Source: an uncultured Bryobacteraceae bacterium (GTDB lineage Bacteria > Acidobacteriota > Terriglobia > Bryobacterales > Bryobacteraceae). From it: DNA of 41,323 bases. The notes below the pieces were generated by a model that made no database searches, had not been told where the DNA came from, and was given only the letters and a program-made list of their open reading frames with translations. Positions 16,033 to 25,540 of the stretch are shown in pieces. Each line of letters opens with the position of its first letter. Positions within the stretch are counted from its first letter, which is position 1. Made by a program: the position numbers and the translations under genes. The DNA is taken from positions 1 to 41,323 of the forward strand of contig CATPCJ010000016.1 of assembly GCA_955652915.1 (NCBI GenBank). The letters are read 5' to 3'.

Positions 16033-19000
16033 CTTCGCAACCGGGAGCTTCGTGATGTTTGCCGTCACGCCGTTTTGAATAAGGACCAGATTCAAGTCGC
16101 CGTTTTTCGCGTTGGACGGAACTGTGAAGTTCACCTGGTAAAGTCCCACGAATCCAGGACTCAACCCAGCGAATCCGATGTCGCCATTTTCTCCGTCCAC
16201 CATAACGGTTGGCGCCAGTGTGACGCGCGCCAAAGGCTCGGCGCCCGGGGCGGGATCGCCTGATTTCACCGCCGGATTCGTCGGACCCATGCCGGAGAGA
16301 TAAATCACCAACACCTCACCGGGCTTGGCGGGCGAACTTGCGGTGACGTATGAAAAATCCGCGCCATGTTGGGCGATCACGTGCCCGTCCGTATATGCCG
16401 CTACACCCAGTTGAACCGGAACCACATCGATCTGGTCTGGCAGCGTCAGCGCACCGTTCGCGCTCACGACAATCGCGTGTTGCTGGTTGGCCGGCAAGTC
16501 CACTGCGATCTCCGCGTCGAGCTGGCCGTCGCTCAAGTAGTAGAGCGGAACTTGAACACCGCCGATTACGACAATGGTTCCGTTAAAGATGTTCGGCAGC
16601 GGCAGCACACCCGGAGTAGCCGTGCCAGAAGCCAGGCTTGTGCCATAAACTTCGACGATTGTTCCCGGTGCAAGCGCTCCTCCGCTGACGCGATTGAAAA
16701 CATTCACCGTGCCGTTCTTGAAAAGTACAGGTGCAGCGTTGGGATTGATGGTCCCGATGAGCTGAACAGTCGCCGGCTGTAGCGAACCCGATTCCGCGTG
16801 TACGGTTACCACCATTTGCGGCGTGACGGCGCCGGCCTGCCAGGTGACCGAATAAGTGCCCACTTGTGTGTCGCCGCGCAGCGTGAGCGGGGGATCGCCG
16901 TTCGAGAAACTCGCAACCACGGAGCCGTTCAGGATGGCAGCGCCGCAGTCGTCATTCAACTGCACAATCAGAGTGGCTGGCCATTTGGCCGGAACCGCGA
17001 AGTTATTCACCAGCCCGGTTTGCGTAAGGGCCACCTTGCTGGGCGTACAACTTGCCGAAGGAGTGGTGGCAGTGGCTGGCGAAGCGGTGCTGCCGGCGGG
17101 CGTCACGATGAGAATCACGGTCACCGTTCGTATCGTGCCGGACATCGCAATGCTCACTTCGCCGATATAAATGCCGGGGGCGAGTCCCACCGTGCTGGCC
17201 GAAACTACAAGTCTAGCGGGACTCTGACCGGTCGACCTGCTAAGCGATGGGCTCACGCTGAGCCAATTCACGCCGTCGGAAGTCAACGCGGCCGCCGTCA
17301 AAGTCACGGCCTGCGCACTGCTGGTGTTGACGCCGATGGACTGACTCGCAGGTTGCGCGCCGTTGGCAACCCCAATGAACAAGAGTCCACCGGGCGAAGG
17401 ATCCGGCAGTGGAAGCGTTGAAGAGTTCGCAAGATCGAGCACGGCGACGACATATTGCGGCGAGTTCTGCGATTGAGAATCGGAGATCCGGACCAAAGCG
17501 TAATATCCACCCGGGGCAAATTGCGTCGCCTCCGGGGTCACGCTAAACGAAAGTTTTCCTGGGGCGGATGTTCTTGCGGTGCCGCTCGCGGGGCTCAGCA
17601 CCAGCCAGTTCGCGCCGGTTACAATCTCGGCCTTCCAGTTCACGGTTGCCGCCGGATCGCCGAAGTTGAAGACCTGGATGGTCTGCGTATTGGAGTATCC
17701 TCCGCCTTGCCGCGCCTGGAAGCGGAGGCCAGTTTGGCTCAATCCGATGATGGAACCGTCGTCTGCGATGAAGACTGAAACTGGCACATCCACATCGCCG
17801 CCGGTCGACGTAAATCGAATCACATCCCGGTAGCTGCCGACCTTGCGACCTTGCGTGTTTATGCGAACCTTCAAACTTGTAAATGCATTTCGCGCGGTCT
17901 GGCCGGTCGTTGGGGTTACGATGGAAATCAACGAGCCGGCGTTCAAAATCGAGGTGCTGAATCCAAGCGGGCCGCCACCACCACTGTTCCGAACGGTGAT
18001 GGTTTGTTCGAGCGTGCCCGGCGTTTGGAGGCGGGTGGCAAATCGTAAAGAATTGGGCGCGACTTCCAGTTGGGGAGGCACGTTGGTCACCACGAGGCTC
18101 ACCGATACAACGTAAGAGTTCTGTGCAGCATCAGTAATCCGAACGCGGGCGGAAAAATTTCCAGCCGGCATATTGCCCTGGTTGAGGCTGACGATAACCC
18201 TGGCGGGTGCGGTGCCGCCCGACGGTTTTACCGAGATCCAAGGGGGAGCTGCGATGATGGTCGATCCACCGTCAACCGACACGCTGAACGTGGCCGTGGC
18301 CGGGCCAACCGGGATCACGCTGATAGTTTGCGAGCCGGGCGAATCGCCGCCGGCAGGCGCCGTGAATGTAAGACTAAGCGGTGAAACCTGCAACAACGGG
18401 GCGACGCTCGCGACGCTAAGTTGGAATACTTTGGTGACAGACGTCTTGGCGCTATCGGTGACCGTTATATTGACAGAGAATGTTCCCGGCGTAGTGGTAG
18501 TACCGCTCAGGACGCCGCTGGCGTCAAGCGTAAGGCCGGGGGGTGGATTGGTAGTCGAGAAAGTATAGGGTAGTGTTCCGCCGATTGCCATGATCTGTTG
18601 CGAATAGGTCTGGCCCGCGGTACCGCCCGGTAGTGGTGACGCCGTACTGAACGCCAGCGCTGGGTTAACCGTCAGCGCGAACGACATGCTCACCTGCGAT
18701 CCGGTCCCATCCGTCAACAGAACGCCGAAGGTATACATTCCCGCAGTCGTGGGAACGCCACTCAACACGCCGCCGGGGCTTAGACTAAATCCCGGCGGTG
18801 CAGGATTCGGATTGAAGGGTGTGGCTTGCACGCTAAACGTGTAAGGCGTTTGACCGCCAGCCGCCGCTATTGCCACAGAGTATGTTGCCCCAACTGTTGC
18901 GTTTGGAAGCGGCGAAGTAGTAGTTATATTGAGGGCCGGATTTATCGTTAGGAAAAACGTTTTTCCAGCGCCCGAATTGGCGCTATCGATCACTTGCACC

Positions 19001-19791
19001 GTGAACGAGTATGTGGCGGCGGCCAGGGGAGTGCCGCTGATGATCCCCGCGTTGGGGTCCAGGTTGAGTCCCGGAGGAAGGCCCTGGGCCCCGGCGATGC
19101 TCCAATGATACGGAGTCGTCCCGCCGGTCGCGTTCAGAGTCGCTTTGTACGGTGAATTGGCATCACCGTTCGGTAATGGCGATGGCGTAGTGATATTCAC
19201 CGCTCCAGCCACCGTCAGCGAAAAATTCTTCGTCGACTGAATGTTGTCCTTCTCATCGAAAACAGAAACGGTGAAATTGAATGTCCCAATACCAGTAGGG
19301 ACACCGCTTAGAACGCCGTTGCTGCTTAGCAACAATCCCGGGGGTGGCGGCGTTTGACCAGCGCTCCAAGAGTAAAATGCCGAGGCTGGACCATCCGACA
19401 CATTGAAGGTCACTGAATAGGAAGCGCCCAGAGTCGCGCCTGGCAATGGGGAAGGTGTACTGATCTGCAGAATGCCAATTGAAAGCTGCGTCGACCCGGA
19501 TTGTTGCTGACCGTTGACAGCTCGAACTGTGAAAACTGACGTTCCGCCCGCAGTGGGCGTGCCTGAGATGACGCCCTTGAACGAGTCCAAACTCAAGCCT
19601 GGAGGGAGACCATTGGGAGGGATGATAGACCATTGATAACTTTGACCCACCGGAGTGGCTGTCAGTTGTGCGAAATAGCTGCCGCCAACAGAACCAAAGG
19701 GGAGCGATGGGTTCGTTATGGTTACTTGCCCGAACAGCGGCGCTGTAACGCCAATACAAAAGACTCCGAGAATGGCGTGCCTTAACCGCAT
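16030..19791 (-). CDS. Large secreted Ig-like repeat protein with Solibacter-type C-terminal domain
   Basis: A 1253-residue exported protein. A signal peptide (MRLRHAILGVFCIGVTAPLF) is followed by five He_PIG-like immunoglobulin repeats of about 90 residues, each with a GLPPGL-like and a G-ISGTP-like motif (for example GLPPGLNLDPNAGIISGTP), then about four BACON-like beta domains (SLTFTAPAGGDSPGSQTISV, APNSLRFATRLQTPGTLEQT). The last 240 residues match the Solibacter C-terminal domain (VFNRVSGGALAPGTIVEVYG, LVIYLSGMGPTNP, GLSPGFVGLYQVNFTVP). It is probably surface-exposed and binds carbohydrate or protein (inference). The ATG at 19791 gives a proper signal peptide; an ATG at 19830 exists but adds 13 unlikely residues. 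Confidence 0.85.
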   Translation of the reverse strand: MRLRHAILGVFCIGVTAPLFGQVTITNPSLPFGSVGGSYFAQLTATPVGQSYQWSIIPPNGLPPGLSLDSFKGVISGTPTAGGTSVFTVRAVNGQQQSGSTQLSIGILQISTPSPLPGATLGASYSVTFNVSDGPASAFYSWSAGQTPPPPGLLLSSNGVLSGVPTGIGTFNFTVSVFDEKDNIQSTKNFSLTVAGAVNITTPSPLPNGDANSPYKATLNATGGTTPYHWSIAGAQGLPPGLNLDPNAGIISGTPLAAATYSFTVQVIDSANSGAGKTFFLTINPALNITTTSPLPNATVGATYSVAIAAAGGQTPYTFSVQATPFNPNPAPPGFSLSPGGVLSGVPTTAGMYTFGVLLTDGTGSQVSMSFALTVNPALAFSTASPLPGGTAGQTYSQQIMAIGGTLPYTFSTTNPPPGLTLDASGVLSGTTTTPGTFSVNITVTDSAKTSVTKVFQLSVASVAPLLQVSPLSLTFTAPAGGDSPGSQTISVIPVGPATATFSVSVDGGSTIIAAPPWISVKPSGGTAPARVIVSLNQGNMPAGNFSARVRITDAAQNSYVVSVSLVVTNVPPQLEVAPNSLRFATRLQTPGTLEQTITVRNSGGGGPLGFSTSILNAGSLISIVTPTTGQTARNAFTSLKVRINTQGRKVGSYRDVIRFTSTGGDVDVPVSVFIADDGSIIGLSQTGLRFQARQGGGYSNTQTIQVFNFGDPAATVNWKAEIVTGANWLVLSPASGTARTSAPGKLSFSVTPEATQFAPGGYYALVRISDSQSQNSPQYVVAVLDLANSSTLPLPDPSPGGLLFIGVANGAQPASQSIGVNTSSAQAVTLTAAALTSDGVNWLSVSPSLSRSTGQSPARLVVSASTVGLAPGIYIGEVSIAMSGTIRTVTVILIVTPAGSTASPATATTPSASCTPSKVALTQTGLVNNFAVPAKWPATLIVQLNDDCGAAILNGSVVASFSNGDPPLTLRGDTQVGTYSVTWQAGAVTPQMVVTVHAESGSLQPATVQLIGTINPNAAPVLFKNGTVNVFNRVSGGALAPGTIVEVYGTSLASGTATPGVLPLPNIFNGTIVVIGGVQVPLYYLSDGQLDAEIAVDLPANQQHAIVVSANGALTLPDQIDVVPVQLGVAAYTDGHVIAQHGADFSYVTASSPAKPGEVLVIYLSGMGPTNPAVKSGDPAPGAEPLARVTLAPTVMVDGENGDIGFAGLSPGFVGLYQVNFTVPSNAKNGDLNLVLIQNGVTANITKLPVAK

Positions 19792-19898
19792 ATAATCTAT
19801 CTTACAAAAAGTGCCGCCAGAAGGAACCATCCGTTGTTCCGGTACGTCTTTTTGAGCAGAGAAGCGTGAGTCAAGTCGAACCTTCTCCTCCTCTGGTT

Positions 19899-19927
19899 GG
19901 CGCGGCCTTTTTTTCTTGGGCCGCGCC
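19899..19927. other. Perfect GC-rich hairpin upstream of the surface-protein gene
   Basis: Arms GGCGCGGCC (19899-19907) and GGCCGCGCC (19919-19927) are exact inverted repeats around an 11-nt T-rich loop. On the minus strand it lies about 110 bp before the start of the Ig-repeat gene and 140 bp after the stop of the TonB-receptor gene. It may act as a terminator or a leader structure; neither strand has a strong U-tract after the stem. Confidence 0.6.
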
Positions 19928-19990
19928 TCTTTGTATCCACAGTAGTTAGTGTAAAAAAGCCTGGATTCGCTTCAATGGATTACGGTGAAA

Positions 19991-20007
19991 GAGGTGACAG
20001 CCACCTC
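19991..20007. repeat. Palindromic repeat family B, short copy
   Basis: GAGGTG-ACAGC-CACCTC, six-base arms around a five-base loop, followed by ATTGATT. It shares core and flank with the stronger copy at 38291-38319 (GAGGTG-ACAAC-CACCTC followed by ATTGTTT). It lies about 60 bp beyond the stop of the TonB-receptor gene. Confidence 0.7.
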
Positions 20008-20022
20008 ATTGATTTCGGAAGG

Positions 20023-20055
20023 GTGGGGCGGATCTGGGAATTGCGACCGCCCCAC
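20023..20055. terminator. Palindromic repeat family C, hairpin after the TonB-receptor gene
   Basis: Arms GTGGGGCGG (20023-20031) and CCGCCCCAC (20047-20055) around a 15-base loop, 11 bp past the stop of the receptor gene on the minus strand. The same arm sequence forms a tighter hairpin at 32059-32084. Position fits a terminator or 3'-end stabiliser; there is no clear U-tract. Confidence 0.5.
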
Positions 20056-20066
20056 TGCGGAAGTTG

Positions 20067-23000
20067 TTAGAAGGAAAAGCGCAGAGCCAACTGAAGCTGT
20101 CTCGAGAAATTAGCCTGCGTTGTAATCTTCCCGAACGAGCTGCTCCCGTACGAAACATTCGGACCGTAGAAGAGCGGTGTATTGAGGGCATTCAGCGCCT
20201 CGCATCGGAACTGAGCCTTTACCGTCTCCTTGATCACAAAGTTCTTGAAGACGGACATATCCCAGTTCGCTTGTCCCGGTCCGCGCATGTCAATGGTCCG
20301 GCTTATGTTACCGAACGTGAATTGCGGCGCAGTTGAGAAAGCAGCCGGGTTGATGTAATTGTTGAGCCGGGCTTCCAGACTGCCACTGGTCACCGCTGAC
20401 ACGCCAGTGGCATTCGGCCGTTGGCTGGCATAGCCGAAAGCAGAGTTGAAATTGGTGCTCTGCGAAATCTGCAGCGGGAATCCGGTTTGGAAAACGGAAA
20501 CCGCATTCACCACCCAGCCGCCGGCGATGTAGTTCATAACCCCGCCCTTTCCTAGGAACGGTTTGCCCTTTCCGAAGGGCAGCTCATATGTGACCGCGGT
20601 CGCCCAGTGCAGCGGCGTATCGATATTCGAGAATGAGTACTCGGCGGCCATGTTGTAGGGGTTTTGAGGTCCCTTGTTTCCGCCGTTCAGCGTGTTGCCC
20701 GGACCCGCGCCACTTTCATCCCAGTTGCGCGACCAGGTGAAGGTCGAAAGGAACGTCAAGCCCTTGCTGAAACGCTTCTGCGCCTTCAGCACCATTGAAT
20801 AATATTTGGCTTTGTTGTTGTCGTCGAACAATTGCGAGATTGCGCCGAAGGCTGGATACGGAAGCAACAATTGCGATCTCGTCACGTTTGCCGTGCCGAT
20901 CACACCTGTGCCGCCATGTCCAAAAAACGGGTTGGCCACCGGCTGCGTCAACGTGGAACCCATCGACAAAAGACTCGGATCGAGAGCATTGAGATTGATG
21001 GCTCCCGTGGCCGTGGTCAAGTGGCTCGATTTGGATCCTACGAAGCCCAACTCGGTTGCGATACCGCCCGGCAGCTCGCGCTGAATATCAAATGAATACT
21101 GCTGAACGTACGGGGATTTGGCGGTGGGATCCACCAGCGAGAATGCCTGTCCAATTCCAGTGGAAGCGCCCAGCGTGTTGCCTACCGGTTGCAGGATTCC
21201 ACCGGGGAACGGATTTGTCAAAGAGTTCGCCGGGGTCACATTGTTATCGGTGGATGCGATGTAAGTAGTGGTCTGGTTGAAGCCTACGGTTGCGATCGGC
21301 GATCCGATGGCGAACTGCGGCGCCCAGAAGATGCCATAGCCAGCGCGCAGAACGGTCTTGGGAGTAAGTTGATACGCCAAGCCGAAGCGCGGACCCCATT
21401 TGGCCGACACAGGATTACCCACCTGGGTCCGCCCGTTAGTCCCCGCATACTGCACCACGCCCTTGGGCGAGATGCCGGTGACATTCGCCGCCAGCGGATT
21501 TGCGGCTGAACCATCGAAATTGACGACCATGCCTTTGTTAATTTCCTGAAGCCCAAGCTCGTGCTCCAGGCGCAGTCCGGCATTCACCGTCAATTTACTG
21601 CTGACGCGGAAGTCATCGTGAATGAAGAACCCGTAGTAATCGGCATAATCCGTGAGTTTGGTGGAAGTGTAAATCGCGCCGCTGGAGGGATAGCCGAGCA
21701 GCATATCCGCAAGGTCCGCTCCGCCGGTTCCGCTACCGGTTGGGCTGGACTTCGAGAAAATGCCGTTGAAGGCATAGCTACCGGCGGCATTGTTCGCATC
21801 GTTTCCAGCGGCCTTGATTCTGCGATAGTCAAATCCGGCTTTCAGACTGTGCCGGCCCATGAATTTCGATACGCTTGCGGAAAAATTCTTCGAAGCGTGC
21901 ACGTAAAACGCGTTGTTGTCGTCAACTCCCAAAGTGTACAGGTTGCTCATGGAGATGTATGGAAATTGCGACAGGGTTTTTGGAACCTGACTCACCAGCG
22001 ATGGACCGAATCCAAGGGCCGCAAGATCGAAACCCTGGCTGGCGTCGTAGGAGTAGTTTGGAAAGCGGTTAAATCCATAGCGAAGGGTGAGCACCGTCGT
22101 GGGATTGATGGTCATGATGCTGTTAGCCTGCGTCGAATCCACGCGGCGCTGCAGCCGCCACTGGTTTGGACTCGAAACAGTGGGAAACTCGGTGTTGCCA
22201 GGCTCGAGTGAAAAGTACCGCAAATAGCTCACGCTGACACGCCACCAACTAGTGATGTCTTCATCGAGCTTGCCGGTGTATTGCGCCGCCCTGCAAGGGA
22301 GCCTGCCTGGAGCATTCAGATTGTTGTCGCCATAGAAACTCGGAGTTGTCCCGGCTTGAAAGCTTTTCGCGATCGCCAGCCCAACAGGATTCAAACGATC
22401 CGTGGGGATGATGTTTCCAGCAAATGGGATTCTTGCTCCACTAACGGTATTGAGCGGATCGTAGATCAGCCGCAGGCTGCCATTCGGATTCAAGCTCTTC
22501 GAAAAATCCCCTATCCGCTCGGCCGCTGTGGGCGTGGCGAAGGTGGAAGAAGACGACTGAGTGTCGTCATAGTGTTCGAATCCCAAATAGAAAAACGTTT
22601 TGTTCTTGCCATCATATATTTTCGGAATTTGCACTTTACCGCCGAAACTCGCTCCCCAAGTAGCGTTGGGCTGGTCCGTTATGGGCGCGCCCGCCGCATT
22701 GTTGAAGAAGCTGTTTGCGTCCCAACCTGTACGGCGCAAGTGCCCATACAAACTTCCGTGATAGGAATTCGTGCCGGATCGCATCAGCGTGTTGAACATA
22801 CCGCCACCGGTGCGCGCCATCTCGGCATCGTATGTATTAGCCTGGATCTTTACTTCCTGAACCGCCTCGAGCGAGGGAATGATGATGGCGCGATTGGTGG
22901 CGTCGGTGATCGGCACGCCATCGATCAGATAGTTGTTGCCGCGAACCGGGCCGCCGGCTATCGAAATCGCAGAAGAACCGCTCTGGTCTTCCATCCGGTT

Positions 23001-23516
23001 GTAGGCCGGGTTCCCAACCTGGACCACGTTCGGAACCAGCTTCGAAAGCATGAACGGATTCCTGCCCAAATTCGGCAACTCCGTGAGTTTTTGGTTATCC
23101 AGCACCTGCCCCTGTGAAGCGTTCGCGGACTCAATCACGGGCACCTGCTCGGTCACCTGCACGCTCTCCGACACTTGGCCAAGCTCGAGTTTCAAGTCGA
23201 GCGACACCTGCTGCTGCGTGCCGATCACAATGCCGGTGCGTTGGAATCTCTTGAAGCCCGGCGCCTCGATTACCAGCGAGTAATTCGCCGGCACCACTTC
23301 ACTAAAAATGAATTCTCCCGCGGACGCCGACAAGCTGGAGCGTTGCGCCCCGGTTCCCTCGTTGATCAACGTGACCTTGGCACCGGGCACCGCACCCGCG
23401 TTTTGGTCGAGTACAGTTCCGCGAACTCCGCCGTAATACGACTGAGCCTGCAATGCGAGGGTAAGACAACCCATCGCCAGCAGCGAAATTGCAAGACGTT
23501 TTTGGAAATTTGTCAT
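20067..23516 (-). CDS. TonB-dependent receptor, Oar-like with carboxypeptidase-regulatory domain
   Basis: A 1149-residue outer-membrane protein. It has a signal peptide (1 to about 24, ending LALQAQS), then a carboxypeptidase-regulatory Ig-like domain (about 28-110, GGVRGTVLDQNAGAVPGAKV), a plug domain (SAISIAGGPVRGNNYLIDGV), and a long beta-barrel of roughly 850 residues ending in an outer-membrane-type aromatic C-terminus (QLQLALRFSF). This Oar-like class is greatly expanded in Acidobacteria and is thought to import large substrates using TonB energy; the substrate is not readable. AGGAG lies upstream of the ATG. A neighbouring Ig-repeat surface protein in the same orientation may be functionally linked. 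Confidence 0.93.
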   Translation of the reverse strand: MTNFQKRLAISLLAMGCLTLALQAQSYYGGVRGTVLDQNAGAVPGAKVTLINEGTGAQRSSLSASAGEFIFSEVVPANYSLVIEAPGFKRFQRTGIVIGTQQQVSLDLKLELGQVSESVQVTEQVPVIESANASQGQVLDNQKLTELPNLGRNPFMLSKLVPNVVQVGNPAYNRMEDQSGSSAISIAGGPVRGNNYLIDGVPITDATNRAIIIPSLEAVQEVKIQANTYDAEMARTGGGMFNTLMRSGTNSYHGSLYGHLRRTGWDANSFFNNAAGAPITDQPNATWGASFGGKVQIPKIYDGKNKTFFYLGFEHYDDTQSSSSTFATPTAAERIGDFSKSLNPNGSLRLIYDPLNTVSGARIPFAGNIIPTDRLNPVGLAIAKSFQAGTTPSFYGDNNLNAPGRLPCRAAQYTGKLDEDITSWWRVSVSYLRYFSLEPGNTEFPTVSSPNQWRLQRRVDSTQANSIMTINPTTVLTLRYGFNRFPNYSYDASQGFDLAALGFGPSLVSQVPKTLSQFPYISMSNLYTLGVDDNNAFYVHASKNFSASVSKFMGRHSLKAGFDYRRIKAAGNDANNAAGSYAFNGIFSKSSPTGSGTGGADLADMLLGYPSSGAIYTSTKLTDYADYYGFFIHDDFRVSSKLTVNAGLRLEHELGLQEINKGMVVNFDGSAANPLAANVTGISPKGVVQYAGTNGRTQVGNPVSAKWGPRFGLAYQLTPKTVLRAGYGIFWAPQFAIGSPIATVGFNQTTTYIASTDNNVTPANSLTNPFPGGILQPVGNTLGASTGIGQAFSLVDPTAKSPYVQQYSFDIQRELPGGIATELGFVGSKSSHLTTATGAINLNALDPSLLSMGSTLTQPVANPFFGHGGTGVIGTANVTRSQLLLPYPAFGAISQLFDDNNKAKYYSMVLKAQKRFSKGLTFLSTFTWSRNWDESGAGPGNTLNGGNKGPQNPYNMAAEYSFSNIDTPLHWATAVTYELPFGKGKPFLGKGGVMNYIAGGWVVNAVSVFQTGFPLQISQSTNFNSAFGYASQRPNATGVSAVTSGSLEARLNNYINPAAFSTAPQFTFGNISRTIDMRGPGQANWDMSVFKNFVIKETVKAQFRCEALNALNTPLFYGPNVSYGSSSFGKITTQANFSRQLQLALRFSF

Positions 23517-23783
23517 TCTGGCTCTCCTTTGTGCGTCGGCGCTACGAGTGGCTAGCTACGCGGAGCGGGCCGTCCTGACGATGGACGAATACCAGGACTG
23601 ATGTGGTCCGGCAGGAAAGCTACCGGACAGTTGGAGACTTACAACTTATCCGATGAGTCTAGCACCGATCCCCGCGGGCGCTGAACCAAAATCGAACAAA
23701 GATTTTTATTGGCCCCATAGGTTTTTTGATTATCAGATCCGGAGACCGCCGCAGGTCTTTGTGTATTAGTGATACGGCTACGC
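23517..23783. other. Upstream region of the TonB-receptor gene, no gene seen
   Basis: This is the first part of a 630-bp stretch without an intact gene (23517-24146). It carries the receptor's Shine-Dalgarno and a small hairpin with arms GTCCGG (23606-23611) and CCGGAC (23623-23628). The rest is AT-richer than the genes, with no reading frame that resembles a protein I know. The remainder of the stretch holds an antitoxin relic and two dispersed repeats, listed separately. Confidence 0.5.
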
Positions 23784-24005
23784 ATGCTCAAGAAGCTCAC
23801 TAAGCACGGAAATAGTCTGGCTCTCATAGATCGGCCCATTCTCGATCTCTCCTCAAGATCGATCCCGAAACGCCGATCGAGGTTAGTACTGACGGCAAAC
23901 AACTGATCGTCGCGCCCGCCCCTCCGTGCCAACCCATGCGCTGGATGAAGTCCGCAACTCTGGCCAGGGGCTGGATGTGCCGGTCTTCCCAGATTCCCAA
24001 AAATC
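23784..24005 (+). pseudogene. Frameshifted AbrB/MazE-type antitoxin relic
   Basis: From the ATG at 23784 the frame reads MLKKLTKHGNSLALIDRPIL, a clear AbrB/MazE-type N-terminus, then breaks. Shifting frame at about 23847-23851, where CTCTCCTC replaces an expected CTCCTC (two extra bases), recovers LLKIDPETPIEVSTDGKQLI followed by VAPA, the expected second half. One residue also seems lost in LALIDRP. A further frame change may follow near 23936, where another frame reads ALDEVRNSGQG. No toxin gene follows; a dispersed repeat lies at its end. Two or more lesions make it a relic. Confidence 0.75.
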
Positions 24006-24041
24006 GCTCTAGTATCCACACAGCAAGAATGCCTCTGGCAC
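23996..24041 (+). repeat. Dispersed palindromic repeat, family A, copy 2
   Basis: AAAAATCGCTCTA, then ATCCACACAGCAAGAATGCC and TCTGGCAC. The 5' block is shared with the copies at 28268 and 38799, the palindrome core with 11275. The arms are degenerate here. It faces copy 3 (24068-24113) tail to tail, so that together they make a long inverted repeat with a 26-bp centre. Confidence 0.75.
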
Positions 24042-24067
24042 AATTTACACAAACTCAGGGGTTATGT

Positions 24068-24113
24068 GTGGCACAGGCATTCTTGCCGGTGTTGGTTTGC
24101 GATTTTTTACAGC
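24068..24113 (-). repeat. Dispersed palindromic repeat, family A, copy 3 (inverted)
   Basis: On the minus strand this reads GCTGTAAAAAATCG, then CCAACACCGGCAAGAATGCC and TGTGCCAC, nearly the full family consensus including the A-rich 5' block. Palindrome arms are CACAGGC (24072-24078) and GCCGGTG (24085-24091) with one mismatch. It is the only copy in inverted orientation. Confidence 0.78.
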
Positions 24114-24146
24114 ACCGAATCAATGCGCCGCGACACAATTTTGGCG

Positions 24147-24674
24147 CTAATAGAAGAGATATTTACGCCACTGATCGTCACTCTTAGCAAGCAGTCGCAT
24201 CAGGTGCCGGCTGGTGTGCAGGCTGAATGGCCGAGGGGCGCGCGCTAATTTGAAACCGGCTTCTTCCGGCGTACGGCTGCCCTTTCGATTATTGCAGGGA
24301 TGGCAACAGGCCACCAGGTTTTCCCAAGTGGTTTCGCCGGCGCGCGATCGCGGCATCACGTGATCCAGCGTCAGTTCGCCCGAAGGCATTGTCCGGTGGC
24401 AATACTGGCAGGTGTAGCGATCGCGCATCAGGATATTCTTGCGCGAGAGGGCGCGCGTCTGGTGCGGGATGCGACGGTACTCGAGCAAGCGAATCACCGA
24501 AGGAACACGAATGGTATGCCGCGCCGAATGAACATGCGCCTGGGATTCCTCCTCCGCCGATGCGACACCCTTCAACACCAGCACCAGCGCGCGACGCGCC
24601 GCGCAAATGTTGATCGGTTCAAAGCTGGCGTTCAGCACCAGCACGGGTTTATGCAATCGATCGAGACTGGGCAT
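24147..24674 (-). CDS. HNH endonuclease-fold protein
   Basis: A 175-residue protein with an N-terminal segment [20 protein letters not shown] typical of a widespread bacterial HNH family, then the zinc/HNH core: [45 protein letters not shown]. The two CxxC pairs bind zinc, and the LDHV histidine and NLV asparagine belong to the ββα-metal nuclease site. Its biological role is not known; members are not restriction enzymes by context. The ATG at 24674 has GGGAG eight bases upstream and is preferred to the ATG at 24740, which would overlap comF by 92 bp. Same strand and overlapping end of comF suggest co-transcription. Confidence 0.85.
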   Translation of the reverse strand: MPSLDRLHKPVLVLNASFEPINICAARRALVLVLKGVASAEEESQAHVHSARHTIRVPSVIRLLEYRRIPHQTRALSRKNILMRDRYTCQYCHRTMPSGELTLDHVMPRSRAGETTWENLVACCHPCNNRKGSRTPEEAGFKLARAPRPFSLHTSRHLMRLLAKSDDQWRKYLFY

Positions 24675-25440
24675 CCTCAGAACTCCCGGAGAAAGTCGAA
24701 TCGGGAACCGGTTGGTCGACTCTGCCACGCCGGTCGACACGCGCTAACGTAAGTAGTGTGACGTGCTTCGCGCCGGCCAGTTTCAAGGCGCGAGCGCATG
24801 CGGCTGCGCTGGCTCCCGTAGTCATCACGTCGTCAACTAAAAGAACTCGCTTGCCCGTCAAGGAATTTCTCTTCCTGGAACGGAAGGCGCCGGAAACATT
24901 CAGCCGGCGCTTGGCGTTTGTCAGTCCAGCTTGCGCGGCAGTGAAGCGGACGCGGCGCAGGCCGTTCTTTACGGGGATGTTCGCTCGCCGGCCAATCTCG
25001 CGCGACAGCAGTTCGGATTGATTGAAACCCCGCTGCCAGCGTTTCCGCCAATGGAGCGGCATGGGCACAATGACGTCGAAACCCTCGTCGCGCGGCAGGG
25101 CTATTGCCAGCAAGCGCCCCAGCGGCTTCGACAAAGTCCTAACGCGGCTGTACTTAAAGAGATGAATGAGCTCGCGTAGCGTGTCTTCGTAGAATCCGAA
25201 GGAATAGGCGGCGTCAAATCCGAGCGCTCCGCGGCGGCATAATCCGCAACGGCCCTCCTCGTCGAGCGGCGCCGCACTGCGAAACGGCGCGCGGCACTGT
25301 AGGCAAAAATATTCCGCCGCGAGCGGTTCTGGTTTCGAAAGACAAGCGCGGCAAACCGGGACGCGCGAAATCTCATGGAGCGGCTGCCCGCAGATGCGGC
25401 AGTCATCGGGAAGGATCAGCGAAAGGAGATTGTTGAGGAT
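24649..25440 (-). CDS. comF: ComF-family phosphoribosyltransferase-like protein without a canonical start
   Basis: The frame encodes a full ComF protein: an N-terminal double zinc ribbon with four CxxC pairs ([32 protein letters not shown]), then [38 protein letters not shown] and the phosphoribosyl-pyrophosphate loop [17 protein letters not shown]. ComF proteins act in DNA uptake and are thought to act in DNA repair. The frame is open upstream to 25527, yet contains no ATG, GTG or TTG before the zinc ribbon; the first canonical in-frame start is a TTG at 25134, inside the protein. I place the start at about the ATC at 25440. A frame-shifted ATG at 25469 would restore a normal N-terminus with one extra base. 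Either an unusual start or a 1-bp lesion. Confidence 0.7.
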   Translation of the reverse strand: MLNNLLSLILPDDCRICGQPLHEISRVPVCRACLSKPEPLAAEYFCLQCRAPFRSAAPLDEEGRCGLCRRGALGFDAAYSFGFYEDTLRELIHLFKYSRVRTLSKPLGRLLAIALPRDEGFDVIVPMPLHWRKRWQRGFNQSELLSREIGRRANIPVKNGLRRVRFTAAQAGLTNAKRRLNVSGAFRSRKRNSLTGKRVLLVDDVMTTGASAAACARALKLAGAKHVTLLTLARVDRRGRVDQPVPDSTFSGSSEDAQSRSIA

Positions 25441-25540
25441 CTTTCGGGCAAAGGAAGGGGCGGGAACATTCCAGGCAGGTTTTGTTAGGGAACTACTGCT
25501 GAAGACGCACCCCCATAAGCTTCTAGTTTACACGACGCCG

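Noticed and set aside
19792..19898. Riboswitch in the leader of the Ig-repeat gene
   Set aside because: There is a strong hairpin but I could not match the leader to any known riboswitch core.
23639..24052. Minus-strand frame of 137 codons in the 630-bp gap
   Set aside because: It runs opposite a recognisable antitoxin relic and through a dispersed repeat, and has no meaningful similarity that I can see.
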